A DNA stretch of 64,000 nt from Antedon mediterranea (Eukaryota; Echinodermata; Crinoidea; Comatulida; Antedonidae). Both the position numbers and the translations under genes were made by a program. Under the pieces are notes generated by a model that was given only the letters and a program-made list of their open reading frames with translations, was not told where the DNA came from and searched no databases. Location: contig NC_092671.1 in the NCBI RefSeq assembly GCF_964355755.1, positions 1,656,501-1,720,500 of the forward strand. Reading direction: 5' to 3'. This document shows, in pieces, positions 12,313 through 25,200 of this stretch (its first letter is position 1; every line of letters begins with the position of its first letter).

Positions 12313-13808
12313 TCATCAAACATTTTTTTAAATAAAAAATATGGGATAAATGAAGTCGAGGGATGCACAGAATAACATAAAGTAGTTAAAAATAAAACAA
12401 CTTAATTCTAATGTTGTCCCTAAAATATATTAAAAATTATCAGTAGACTATTCTATTTGATCTATCAGACATTCATTGTCTGCATGTTTGTAAAATGTTT
12501 TTCTTTTCTTAAAGTTGTTCCGGTTTCATCAATCTCTCAACAAGACATTTTCTTAGCTTAATTTGTTGTTTCCTAAATGTCATTAGAAGTCTACCTATTT
12601 AGCTGGGGCTACTTTAATATAACATCTGAATGACCTTTAATGTGGCAAGTGATTCCTGCTGAATGATGTGCGCATATTCTCCATAGTGATAGACATGTTT
12701 ACCTGTTGCTTGTTTTATCCTCCTTTTCAAAATATTGCGGCACAGAAGCTTGGTGTGAAATGTTTGTCCTAAAGTTCTTTTTTCAAGTCTGCTCTGATTC
12801 ATTAACATTCAAAGTAATGCCACTAAATAGGTTTCATGATGCTTTTTTTGTTTTAAATAGGGATAATTGTTAGATGATGCAGTAGATTACCTAAATTAAA
12901 TATTGTATTCAGTCAGACGAACTGATTTCTAATTATTAGACAGCCAGACTGATATTCATTGCTCAATTTAAGCAACCATGTGTGAGTGTTTCATAAGTAT
13001 GAACCTTAAACACCGTTTTGAAACTGAGAACGCTGTTGTAAAACGAGCATCCTCACTGATCCAATCAAAGTCTATCACCTTGTACATGCAATTCTACCTC
13101 AGGAAGCCTATTTGTACAAGAATACAAGTAATTGGCTAGCAATCAAAATGTAATTGAAAAATTTAATTTCTAACTAGGCTCCCCTGCTGTACTAGCGTTT
13201 TGAATGAGGTATTTGCGGTAGGCAGGTCCTGGTGTGATATCCTTTCTGATGCAACTCATGGCCTGAAGATGCATGACAGAAGCATGTTTGAGGTCAGTTT
13301 ACCAAAGCTGAGAAGCCGCTTCTACACTTACCATAGCCTTTGGTTAATAACGATTGTTCTGATAAGATATAACTATTAGGAGCTGTTATTATCTTTATCA
13401 ACATGCAGTCAAGAACACTTTGATATTTGATAAAGGTGATAAAACATAAATAGGATATATGTAAAGATCAGAAAATAAACTGTATTGATATGAATTTAAA
13501 GTAAAAATACTGCTATAAATTAAAATAACAACATTATAGATTAAGTTATATGATATGATTCTATTACAAATTGGTGTTACTTTTCGTTATTTAACAATAC
13601 TTCATCAAGTGTTTTTTAATATACATTTCTTAAATTACTATTTTTCTTATCTACAGATGGTTTCAATAAAAAACATATATTATTTATTTTTATTTATTTA
13701 ACCATATTATTGATCACAACAATAAACACAATTTATCATCTATATATAATAAGGAAATAATAGTATCAATAATTATCCATTATCATATTGTATTATTATT
13801 TCTTCTTA

Positions 13809-13914
13809 CGCTGTCTGTCTCAAACTAGTTTGACAAAAAAAAGCCTGAATATGGTAGTGATATGACATCATGGGCATCACATTTTTGTCATGTTTGATAG
13901 TGTAGACAGAGCTT
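13809..13914 (+). mobile_element. MITE family A, short copy
   Basis: It has both ends (CTGTCTGTCTCAAACTAG and TTTGATAGTGTAGACAGAGC) and a reduced core (GAATATGGTAGTGATATGAC). TA lies before it, and TTA after it. Confidence 0.75.
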
Positions 13915-14330
13915 TAGTCCTAATTACAATTTAACATATAAAACATTTTACAAAGAAACACAGAAAGGAGCTGATTCCATCTGCTGTTCTCCTTTAAATA
14001 TACTAACTTAGTAGCAATTGATTACTTTAAAACAAAATCTATATATCTTTACTCATTTCTATCTTTCAGAAATATACATATGGCAGCAGTGCTGTCTGAA
14101 AACTAATTGCTGGGCTGGTTCTTTCTGTCCTGTATATATGTTGAATAAACGCTCATATTATGGTTACATGTCCATTGAATGGTAACTTCACCATATCTTA
14201 ATCTTTTGATATAGTAATGTTATCCAATGTACATGGCAGCAATGCTGTCTCACACACGGCGTGGTAACTAAGTCACACATGCATGTTAAATATTCTTTAT
14301 ACTAACTCTGAATAGACTTGAGTATACCAT

Positions 14331-14405
14331 GACAGCCCTGGTGGCCTAATGGTAGGCAGGCATCTGCTTTGAAAGCAGGAGCATCCATAGTTAAATGTCA
14401 GCCTC
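14331..14405 (+). mobile_element. tRNA-derived SINE head
   Basis: GTGGCCTAATGGTAGGC resembles a tRNA D-arm/A-box, and CTGCTTTGAAAGCAG forms an anticodon-like hairpin. The T-arm is degenerate (GTTAAATGTC) and the acceptor ends do not pair, so it is not a working tRNA. A related copy lies on the minus strand at 48358-48435. Confidence 0.55.
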
Positions 14406-15376
14406 CTTTTCTTGCAAATATTTCAATCTATTCCGTTTATAATTATATCTATTTTAAACATTATTGCTAGATGATTTAGAATTTCTCTCAAGCATTATTA
14501 TAATTTAGTATTTTAAATAAATTTAAATGACATCTTTCCAAAATTATTTCACAGTTTACATATTTTGAACATTTTATATAATTACAAAACTCCTAATTTG
14601 GATCAAAATAATAAGAGATAATGATATAACAAATTCTCTTTCATTGATATATATTTTTTTAATTAATAATGATTTAGAATTTTAATTAATCACCTAACTA
14701 GAATTTCAATTTAATTGTTGTAAAATTGTCTAAAATTTAATAGTATAAAAAACAATTTTAAAGATAGAATCCTAATAAAATGTTTTCAATTTTTATTAAT
14801 AAAAGAAATTAAAGATTTCTGTAATTTTAAGGACCAAATAGTGTACTTTTTTAGAATTATATAATACTGTATATATACTGTATTATATTATATAATATAT
14901 ATCTTTGACTGTAATATATAGATTGTTTTAACTTTAGTGAAATTAACATGTATATCCCAAGAAGATTCTTTTTTTTTTTGTTATTTTTATAATTCAAAGA
15001 CAAAGGTTGGCCTTTCATAAGGTAACATAGTAATGTGTGCCCAGTATCGGTAGTAATTGAATGATTGTATTTTATATTACTATTATATTTAAAACAACTT
15101 ATAGCCAAGTTATATATTATAAATTTGCAAGACATTAAGTTTTTATTTTAAATACATATGCCTACAATACTTGACAAAACAGTAATTATAGTTCGGTAGA
15201 AAGATATTTTTTTATAATATTTATTATGTAAAATTGGACGTATAGAAACATCAGATATTGTATAGATGGGAGAAGTGTATAAAGCAGACAGTGTACAGTT
15301 TAATGTAATTAAATTTTTGTATGGAAAGTGTGCTCATTTGTATTGTGAAATTGAAGGCAGCATTATTCATGTTTCA
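14406..15376. other. Very AT-rich stretch, no gene seen
   Basis: It is dominated by A/T runs and TATA-like palindromes (for example around 14870-14900). ORFs here look like compositional chance. Confidence 0.45.
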
Positions 15377-15480
15377 ATGTATCATGCATCTGGGATTGAG
15401 TGGGTGGGGGTTGGTTGATTACAGATGAATGTATCATGCATCTGGGATTGAGTGGGTGGGGGTTTGTTGATTACAGGTGT
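15377..15480. repeat. Two tandem copies of a 52-bp unit
   Basis: ATGTATCATGCATCTGGGAT, then a GTGGGTGGGGGTT run and TTGATTACAG, occurs at 15377 and again at 15429 with few changes. Confidence 0.85.
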
Positions 15481-16983
15481 GAATGGAAAGGGGACCTTTT
15501 TATTTTGTGAATTATACAAAATATACCATTTTATTCACATTTATATCATTAATAGATTATTATACCAAATAATAAAAATTGCTATAAAACAACAGTAAAT
15601 AATAATAATTAATTAATTTCAATATCTGAAAAGAACAACACCAGATAAAGATGTCTTGTATATCATTTCAAGTAACTAAATTGACAGTTTAAGTTCAGCT
15701 GTGAAATAAATTAATTCCAATAAATAAAATAATGGCGATATTCTAAAACATTAAATACTTATACAGTATAACCAATCGTTTGGTGTGGTCCAACCGGGTT
15801 AGTAAATAGCCTAAATGGAGATTATACCAATCCCATTGTTTCCACATATCGGACGACATATTACAGAGGACATTTGCAAAGAGACAAAGATGATTGCAAT
15901 GTGTAATACAAAGTGCTTAAATAAAGGTTTCTCATGACGATATTGGTTTCTGAATTTATTTCATAAAAGTTTTTGTAAAATTGTTAATTTTGCTGTGTAC
16001 TTTTCAGATTTCTTCGTTACCGTCATTTGACGTCGATTATGCAAATTAATCCAATCCATTCATGGTTTCAGTACTGTTTTAGAGTAGGGCCTACGTTGTT
16101 TTTAAACGCTTGAATCAAAAATCAAAGTCTGACGTGGATAATACCCAAGATGATAAATTGTTTCTTATTTCTGTGACTTTTTCATGCCTTTTGTAAAATT
16201 ACTGCAGACTTCGATGCATTTAATGGTTCAATGATTAGCGTTGCAAATGGAAAATTTATATCTAAAAGTGGATGCGTTAAATTTGTAAACCAATGAATTT
16301 GCTGTGTGGCAACTAGAGTTCAAACTCCTCAAAGCGCATGTTGTCTGCTCAACAATTTGTCAGGTTTCCCGCTATGTTTAGTTATTATCGACAAGTATAA
16401 CTGTCAGAGATGCAGGCGTCCTGTAATTTATTTCTAGTTCGTCTTCTTAACATCATCACGTTTACTTACATCGTTCATTTCAATCTCTTCGTTAGAACGT
16501 GTAATTAGCAAAACTAGATTGCCTGCTTTGTTGTGATGCGCCAGATTGTGAAGTGTTCTGGTGTATATTCCTCCATTCCGATGTAAACTCATTGGTATCT
16601 GCCACCTGCTGAGCACTGTGGAGGCAAATTAATTTTAGAATTATTAATCGCGTGCGCTTCTTTCATTTGACGTTGAGTTCACAATCTAACTGGTCACGAC
16701 TTCGGAAGCATTATCCGGATTTCACATTCTTGCTGCGTTTTCTCAAAACATTTCTTAACCTTTCAACGTTCTAATAATTCCTGCCGTGAATGTTCACCCT
16801 GTAGTCTGCTGGAACGCTGGAAGCAGACGGTATTTTGTTCGATAGAATGCATTCGACAATATTTAACTGTACAAAATAGAGGAACAAACGATTCTCTCCG
16901 TTTCTCCCAACAATTCTGAGAAGAAGCTGAACGACCGGATATAGAAAACGAAGTTGTCAATGATTGTTTGTGAAGAGCTTTAA
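15481..16983. other. 5' flank of CRD gene 1
   Basis: No gene was seen. From about 16000 on the DNA is less AT-rich with more CpG, which would suit promoter or 5' UTR sequence. No clear TATA box or 5' exon could be assigned. Confidence 0.35.
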
Positions 16984-17736
16984 ATGATTTGGATATTTAA
17001 AGAAAAGGGAAGTATTATGTATCTATACATGATTATTTATATGTTGATGGACGTCGTTAATTGCAACCCTTTGGTTCAGGATCTTGGATATCTTTATGAA
17101 TGCGAACCTATACAGATAGACATGTGTAACGAGATGCCGTACAACATGACACATATGCCCAACTTTCTTGGACATGGAAGCCAAACAGAGGCCAGCCTAG
17201 AAATCAGTAGTTATAACTACGAATATTTCAGTGGATGTTCAGAAGATCTTCAGTTATTTATATGTGCTGTGTATACACCAATGTGTAACATGGTGTCTTA
17301 TAAGCCGTTTCCGCCATGTCGTCAGCTCTGTGAAACTGTAAGACAAGGCTGCGAACCTGCTGTTAACTCTAAAGGCTTCGATTGGCCGGAACATCTTGAC
17401 TGCCTCCGTTATCCAAAGTCAGGATTTTGCTTTGATAAAGATAGATCAAGAGATAGAGGAAATGGATTACAACATACTGCACCCCATACAACGCCTGGTT
17501 CATCAACGTCCGAAGAAACGCGAAATATTTGCTCAAAAGTTAAACAAAATAATAAAGTTTTACCTACAACACACGGCGGCCTGGGGTATAGCAATCCCAG
17601 ACAAGACATCGATACAATAACACAATATACCACAGTAGCAACGGTCACTGGAAATAATTCTGGTTATTGTTTGAATAAATCAACATTTACACTCGTACTT
17701 TTAGTGTTTATGAATTATATGTTTATAGAAACTTAA
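16984..17736 (+). CDS. Frizzled-CRD protein 1, intronless, with GPI-signal-like tail
   Basis: This open frame of 250 codons starts with ATG. A second ATG at 17017 gives a better signal peptide (MYLYMIIYMLMDVVNC) and may be the real start. Residues 40-149 form a complete Frizzled CRD with all ten cysteines (40, 48, 85, 94, 101, 112, 116, 123, 140, 149) and the motifs YNMTHMPN, FICAVYTPMC, PPCRQLC and FDWPEHLDC. No seven-helix domain or NTR follows. Instead comes a Ser/Thr-rich linker with two more cysteines (183, 229), then NNSGYCLNKS and a hydrophobic end, FTLVLLVFMNYMFIET. Small residues, a short spacer and a terminal hydrophobic run are the layout of a GPI-attachment signal. Inferred role: surface-tethered Wnt-binding protein. 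No GTAAG-type donor was found after the CRD, so a single exon is preferred. The tail reading is uncertain. Confidence 0.8.
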   Translation: MIWIFKEKGSIMYLYMIIYMLMDVVNCNPLVQDLGYLYECEPIQIDMCNEMPYNMTHMPNFLGHGSQTEASLEISSYNYEYFSGCSEDLQLFICAVYTPMCNMVSYKPFPPCRQLCETVRQGCEPAVNSKGFDWPEHLDCLRYPKSGFCFDKDRSRDRGNGLQHTAPHTTPGSSTSEETRNICSKVKQNNKVLPTTHGGLGYSNPRQDIDTITQYTTVATVTGNNSGYCLNKSTFTLVLLVFMNYMFIET

Positions 17737-19437
17737 TTATCACAAGTTTAGCAGCAAGTTACCGTATCTTTCTACCCCTTTGTAATCAATGTATGCTATT
17801 TTGTAGAGTTTTGAGTCAAAAAAGTAAAAAATTGTTTGTTAAAACTCTCGAATCTGGAAATGTTCTTAAGATGAATATTTGGCTACTTTTCTAATGTTGA
17901 AGCATATGACATTTTTAACGTTGGGAGAATGAATTACAAAAGCGGCGAAATGTTTTATTTTGTGTTAATATTTATAAACTTTTCAATACTTTGTACAGAT
18001 GCATTTCTAATCAAACAAAGTGTTGATTATGCTACGGACAAACGTATTACCCATCTTGCTAATGCAGTAGTAAGGGCGCAATAGAGTGGACGTTTCCATA
18101 GAACCGCATGCCATTGTTGACTATTTTTATTAAATATATTTTAAATATACTTGTTAACTGATGAAAACATTATCATTTTTTATTATTTATTATATTAAAA
18201 TTATATTATTATATGAGTGTAAACATCTTGGTGTCAAAAAAGAACGCTGAAAATATTGTTTTTACATTTTTTTAACATTAAATTATTGTTCCAATGTTTG
18301 ATTTAATTTCCTTTTTGCCTATAGATGGCGCTGTGTTATATAAATCATGTAATTTACACTCTGATAAATAGGTTCCATTGCTATACCATTTCACTATATT
18401 TTGCTGAACTAAAATAATCATGGTACTGGTTCCAGTAAACGTCTTAATAGAGACATGTGGTAGACATTGACATAAATTTGGCATTTAGATCAATGCTACT
18501 TTTAAGTGTACACCTTTTTTTATACCGTTCTTAATTTTAGCAAAAAGTCTGCTTTTGTAGTTTGTTACTTTGAATTATGGCGCGTAAACTCTACGGTAGT
18601 GGCGCTTTCGATTTGCGACATAATGTGACGCATTGTCGTCGTCATCTTCGTCATCGATTCCTTGAATCGTTTTTTGTCGGATTCTGGTCCAGACGAACAT
18701 GACGTAACCAGTTGTCAAATCGAAACCTCCCAGTGACGCTGGACAAAAGTACGTTAAATCGAATAATTCATCGTCTGCGCACGATAACAAATATTGAACT
18801 AAAATTAGTTATGACTTTGTGGATTTACCAACTTACTGAATAAGGTCAATTCAACAAATAAGATTGCATTTTATTACAATCCTAATGACAATTGGTACTA
18901 CTATTGTGCAAGATTAAACAGTAACCCTGCTTGTGTTTTTTTTTCTTTTATGCAAAATATAAATAGGCCTAAATCCTTTATTGTGACACTGGCGTACGCC
19001 TCTGGTATGTAAATAATTCTAGCGGCGTTTTAAACACTGTTGAGCACTATATCCCGCGAGTGGATAAATATTGGTCCAACAATACGTAGCTCATTAGTCC
19101 TTATTGTATCACTCGGAGTAATCGGGTAGTTAAAAGCAGAAGTGACCTTCACATAATGGTTCAAATCTATCATTTGTGTTGATTGAAACATTTCTAGATG
19201 TGATTATCTGTTAATAGGACCACTTAACTCATAATAGAATGTTAAACACTTATTAAAGAGTGCCGACATGTATAGTAGTAGTAATGCTCATTAGTCTAAA
19301 ATAAATAGTTCCGGAAGATGACTTTTGATCAATCACCCTCGTTATTATATTTATCATTCTTCTAATCCTTATTATGCATAACTTCGACTTCATAATAATT
19401 TAAAAAATTTTAAAATAAAATCTCAACTATTTTATAG
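17737..19437. other. 3' flank of CRD gene 1
   Basis: No canonical AATAAA was found in the first 400 bp; an ATTAAA occurs near 18129. I looked for NTR-type exons like those of the sFRP genes and saw none. The only notable content is the minus-strand open frame at 18575-18787. Confidence 0.4.
18575..18787 (-). CDS. Unrecognised minus-strand open frame, possible terminal exon
   Basis: About 70 codons read leftwards, ending in TAA at 18575. The peptide contains FCPASLGGFDLTTGYVMFVW, then an acidic run (IDDEDDDD) and a basic end (NRKRHYRRVYAP). On the minus strand the sequence just upstream ends in TTATCGTGCGCAG, an acceptor-like site, so it could be a last exon. Composition is richer in GC and CpG than its surroundings. 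I recognise no family, and it could also be a repeat remnant. Confidence 0.25.
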   Translation of the reverse strand, partial: LSCADDELFDLTYFCPASLGGFDLTTGYVMFVWTRIRQKTIQGIDDEDDDDNASHYVANRKRHYRRVYAP

Positions 19438-19779
19438 TAATCGTACGAAATGTGAACGCACGCGTCTACTCGTTGTAATATGGATTCGCGTATACTTTAA
19501 GTAATGTGGACGCGCGCGTATACTCTATGTAATGTGGGCGCGCGTGTATACTCTATGTAATGTGGGCACGCGTGTATACTTTAAGTAATATTTCGACACG
19601 CGGGTATACTTCATGCAATGTGGACGCGCGCGTCTACTTAGTGTAATGTGAACGCGCATCTACTTTATGTAATGTGGACGCGCGCGTCTACTTTAAGTAA
19701 TGTGGATGCGCGCGTCTACTTAATGTAATGTGGAAAAGCGCGTTTACTTTATGTAATTTAAACACGCCGGCGGTATAGT
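19438..19779. repeat. CpG-rich minisatellite, 28-bp unit, about 11 copies
   Basis: The unit is TAATGTGG, ACGCGCGCGT, CTACTTTAAG with variants (TATACTCTATG, GGGCGCGCGTG). The alternating CG core stands out in an AT-rich region. It lies between CRD gene 1 and sFRP-A. Confidence 0.9.
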
Positions 19780-21750
19780 AATACTGTACCATGTTGTTTG
19801 GTGCACGGGGTGACGAATAATCATCACGAGCCCATCATACATGGAAGTAACTTAGGACTAAATTTTAAAATGATGTTAATTATGTGTAAATAGTTTCAAC
19901 CTGTTTTTATTCATGTAAGTATAATACATTGAATAAGTATCTAATTGAGCGTGTAAATGCACCAGGTCCTTTGACCGGGCCTTTGACGATCATGTTCTGT
20001 CTGTATGAAATAGCAAACAGAACTGAAGCAGCAGTAATTTATAGTTTCGTCGACTGTGCTTTGTGTGTAGCGCCAAGAAAATAACCCCCCATTACGGTAC
20101 CGTACAGAGTTCCGTAACACGACTGGCTATTCCTAAACAAATTCTCACCAAGCAATAAACAAAAAGAACAGTTCGTAATAAGGAAAATAAACTAAGTCGT
20201 CTGTAATGTGTGTGGCTTACCGACAGTCAAAGGAGTCCCGACAAGTGTTCTGATTCATCATGAGCCTGCTTCGATGGCTACAATTCCGTCATTTTGTTTT
20301 GGGGTGTTTTAGGCTGAAGTTTGTGAACCGTCATGCACACGGATGCTGCTGCAACTCATTGGCCGACCTACCCCCTACCACCCCCCCCCCCCCCCCACTT
20401 CTGAATTGGTACCATTTCGACAGCAAATCATTAACTTAATACGAAAAACTAACCCACACCTCGACAGTGAAGCCAAAATATTCACAAACGCCTTTATCTC
20501 CTACACATTTCATATTATTTATGTTGTAATAAAACCAATATCATATTAATAACGATAAGTTTTATTATCTTTCTTATTACCAATAATAAAAGGCTAGACT
20601 AAACTCCTAGTTACCGTCGTAAAAAAACCCATAAAATATACCAAGAAAACTATCCGTTTATAGGACGGTTACAGTAACATTATACCGTAAAACTAGTCTT
20701 TGAAATGAGTTACAATGTTGTCTAATGTTAAATATAGGATATAGGCATGATAATATAAGAATATATATTTTATACCGATACTAAATGTTGTGATTGGTGA
20801 TAGATAGAAAGAATTTTTTTTTAATCAATTAGTTTTTGGGATATCTACACATTTTGACCACATTGTTATTTTAAAATCGATATTTCATAATTGAAATGAT
20901 ATTTATTGAAATGTTTCGCTGTTTTATTTTGTTAAAAATGCGATATTTTGTGTGATTTATGAGCTTCGAAGAGATTGTTCATGGTCGAAAACACAGCTTA
21001 AAAGTGCAGTTTAAAAAGTCAAAGGGTTAACACGTTATATTTAATTTGATATTAAATGTTAAAGTTTGTCCAAACCTCAGTCGAGTGCTTATTTAGTGTG
21101 CCAACAAAGGGTCACATATAAATCTAATAAAGTCCAAAATCTACAATCATCTTACAACAGACTAGCGTACAAAAGTAAGTCTTGAAAGAACAACAAAAGA
21201 CTGCGTCGTCGACGACACAATGGACTCTTCCAAATTGTGAATTTTGCGGGGGGATCATTGTTCACAAAACGTGTCATCAACTTGTACTTTATTTTTTAAA
21301 TGTATGATAAACAACGGATACTGCACATTTTCTGTTGCTGTCAATATTGCTGATTTCAATGATCAACATCCGTTTCTTTTGAATAGGGTGATTGCTACAC
21401 TCTGTCCATGTAGGTATTTAACGCACTGCCCCATGCTGTTACGTTACTATTGGGAGAATCCAGTATTCACACATCCATCAAGCATAAGTAACGTCGTAGT
21501 GTTAATGTTGCAATCATTTTGACCAATCACAGGTAATTGCCCCTCGCAGCAAATATCAAGCCAAGTTCTACAAGAAATCAACATATTCCAGTGGGAGTCG
21601 ACGACGACGTGAGATTGATGCAAACCGATTTATTTTGCGTTTAGTTTTCAACAAGTGCGTTTGCCAAACTATTTTGTTTGCCGTTCATTTACATACGCTC
21701 ATTTGAATTGCCTGTGTACAATTTTTCTATTTTTATCGACGTTTTTACAG
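19780..21750. other. 5' flank of sFRP-A
   Basis: It contains a poly(C) run near 20381-20397 and no recognised gene. TTTTATCGACGTTTTTACAG directly before 21751 looks like a 3' splice site, so an upstream non-coding exon may lie here. Confidence 0.4.
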
Positions 21751-22255
21751 ATGCCCAAAATAATGGAGTTATGTTTGCTTATTATTTTTGTTTTATCGTT
21801 TTTGGATGGACAATCGGTTGAGGCCCGTAGGTCACAAGAAGTTTACCAAAAATGTCAGCCAGTTACTATCCCGATGTGCGAGAACTTACCGTACAATATG
21901 ACGACATTCCCTAATTTTCTTAAACACCAGAGCCAAGAGGAGGCAGGCGCAGAAATTGCCCAATTTTTACCGCTCGTAAATGTTGAATGTTCCGAAGATT
22001 TGCGATTTTTTCTTTGTATGATGTACGCACCACCCTGTATCCAAAACTTTGTCATCCCCCCGTGTTTGAATCTTTGCGAACAAGCAAGGTATGGATGTGA
22101 AGTTCTTATGAATAGATTTGGGTTCAGTTGGCCAGAGCAACTATCATGCGACAAGTTCAAAGAAGCCGGCCCTGGTGTCCTTTGCATTGATCGTAATAGA
22201 ACTGATGATAATGTTTCTAAAAGACCTGCTCCAGTATTGACTACAATTGCTCCAG
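21751..22255 (+). CDS. sfrp: sFRP-A exon 1 (signal peptide + CRD)
   Basis: It ends GCTCCAG|GTAAGAA in phase 1. Open reading continues upstream but has no ATG there, so the coding start is 21751 or 21763. Confidence 0.85.
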
Positions 22256-25200
22256 GTAAGAATGTTTTTAGTTCATTATTATGAATACGATTAATAACAC
22301 GATTGACATACTTTTGTAATGTACACAGTGACGGGTGGGGTCATTTCACAAAGCTTTGTTTTACATTTCTATGCCTCTATCATTAAGTGTTACTAAATTT
22401 ACCAAGGGGGGTTAATTAGTACTAAATATAATGGTTTTATTTTCTATAATTTTCACAGCATTATAAGATATGTTAAAAATATCCTTTTCTATATTTTGTT
22501 TAACTGGTTTCATGTTTTGATATAAATTTTGTGGTTCCGTACACCACGTATAGTTCTGATCGAAGTTGATCGTCCTCAGGAGTTATTCTTTGTAGCCACT
22601 TTGCCATTCTTTTCACCAACAATAGTTAGTTATATTATTAAGTTTTTCATTTCCATAAGATATACAGTAAGCCAGCTAACTAAATCGTGCAATTTCTCGA
22701 TTTACCAAATTCCATCAATGTTCTTCAAGACTGTGATCACGTTTCATTCGCGTTTACAAAAGTTAATATAAAAGTGTTTCTTTATCAAATAAGTTTAGTC
22801 AGCAGAGCAGCTCACTTTATGTCAATCAGTTTCTTTGAAGACAGATCCAACTCACGTTCCATCTTGGTATGATGTCTTCACGTTCAAGGATGCACTTAAT
22901 CTGCATCTGTAGCAAGACATAATTATCTTTCAATATCATTTCCGATTTTGGCAATCTCCTAAGATGTACATGTAATAGGCCTAGTTGTTTTGTTGTAGAT
23001 GTAATCCCCGCCATTATCTATACGATTAAATGTCGTTTACTGGGGTAGGCTAACTTAATTTGTCTTCGGGTGAACTTTTAGATAAGTGCCGTATACTTCA
23101 GAATACATTTTCTATATTTTTTATACAGATATTTTATGTGAACAAGAAATTAACGAGTCAACCAGATCAAAGAATTGCTCCCTGATCAAACCATTAGGTA
23201 TGATAACGCATACAATTACGGTTTAATGGGAATAACATTTAAATATTAGGACCCCGTGTACGTTTATTGTTGTACCATTATATATAATTATATATATAAC
23301 ATTCTATAGGAATTTGTGTTGATGATTAACCTAACACATTATTAATAAAATACTACTGTGAAAAAAAAACCTTTAATATTTTTCTCTCTCTTTAAAATAA
23401 GTGTGTGGGGAATAATTCACAAATTAGTGGCCCAATTCAACAGTTCAGCTGAAGTTTGGTTCCCATATCGTACATGAAAATGAGGTCATATTAACATTCT
23501 TCATTAATGTATAATTAAATGATCCAGTAAGTTGTTGGTAAATTGAAACATTCTTCCGTTCTACCTGTACCGGTTTGTCTCAAAGGGACGTGCTGCTGAA
23601 TATCGGCACCTGTTGCCCAAGACAAGGTTTTAAAGGTTCACGCGTGTAAGGATAATTTCACTTGACAGCAATGGCAGTACTGTGATTTTTTAGTTTAGTG
23701 AAAAATACAATTTGAATACAGTACATTTATTGTCATAATGCCTATACTACAGGAAACTATACAGACTCATATGCCTACTAATACTAGACTTCGGCCTACC
23801 ACCCTTGTTGTCATATGCCTATACTAATACCACAGACTAGGACCCATGTTTTCATCATATCGGCCTACTATACTATATACTTATGCCTACCCATGTTTTA
23901 TAGGACTCTAGTCTAATACTATACAAACTTAGGCCTTCCCATGTTGTAATGGGCCTACTAATACTAGACTATAGACTTATGTTCATGTAGACCAAGTTTT
24001 TTAATTGAAATTTGAATTTAATCCATCGCAAATTCTCTTAATTCGTCCTGTCATCAGATATCTCCTCGTCACATGATCATTAATCATATTATATACTGTA
24101 CGAGGAATGACCATCGTGAGTTATCATTGTATCATGGTTGTCATTTTGTATTATTGGAACAAGCCTTTCCTATCAAATATTCTCTAATAATTCCTTTGCA
24201 AGTTTCTTCCATCGTCTTGGCCATTTCTCGTCTTGGTCATTTCTCGTCTTGGTCATTTCCCGTCTTGGCCATTTCTCGTCTTGGTCAGTTCTCGTCTTGG
24301 TCATTTCTTTAGCCGAATCATATCAGTCCACTACAGGAAGTGTCCAATCATCTAAAGAATGTCCATCATTCTTAACTCCTTTGAGTCATCCCGCCATCTA
24401 AACCTGGCTTATTATTCTAGTGTAAAAACATTGATTGATTATAAAATTACATGGGTACACGGTGCAATTACATCTGTTAGAAACCGCCTTGTCGTACTCA
24501 CGAGATTTAGATGACGTTTTTAAAGGTTACTTACCACAAACTGGGACTTGTCCAAGTTCACTGGTAATAACCGCTTCAAGATTAATGTTGGAAAAATAAT
24601 CACTTTTTTTAATGTTGTCGTGCAGCACATGCCGCGTATCACATTTGGTTCGTTCCAACAATCAACACTTATTACTTTGAACAGGTGACTAATCGACCAG
24701 TTGTTATCCTCTAGTCAACATTTGCTAATGTTCTTCAATAATATTAAATCATATTTAATGTACTTGAAGGTCTAAACTTTAAACTGTATATGTAGGCCTA
24801 AATGGTATCCAAACTGACAAGAAACCGCTTGTTTTGGTACTATTGTACATTGGAATTGTGAATGGATAAAGATTTTAATCAATGTACGGTACCCATCCAT
24901 CCATTAATTCATCCATCCGTCTACCCATATCTAGTAACATCCATTCCATCTATCCGTCCATTTCACCACCACCACCCCCCCCCCCCCCCCGTCTGTCTGT
25001 TTGTCTGTCGATCTATCTATGACGTCAAATGAAAATCAGTTGTGTCATTGTATACCGTAGACTTAAATATCAGATTAAAAACTACCGTATCTAATTCCAA
25101 ATAAGTACTGTACTTATTTCTCCGTATTAATTCGTTTTACGTTAGCCCGTACCCATTAGGTGCCTTTCATTTTACTGTTTATGGATTAAGGTTTTCCTTT

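Noticed and set aside
14331-14405. Functional tRNA gene
   Set aside because: D-arm and anticodon-like arm are present, but the T-arm is degenerate and acceptor ends do not pair. A related copy elsewhere supports a SINE.
21244-21522. 92-codon plus-strand frame before sFRP-A
   Set aside because: No signal peptide logic, no recognised motif and no splice link to sFRP-A. It is probably upstream non-coding DNA.
24213-24308. CRISPR-like array
   Set aside because: 16-bp units without spacers, a simple minisatellite.
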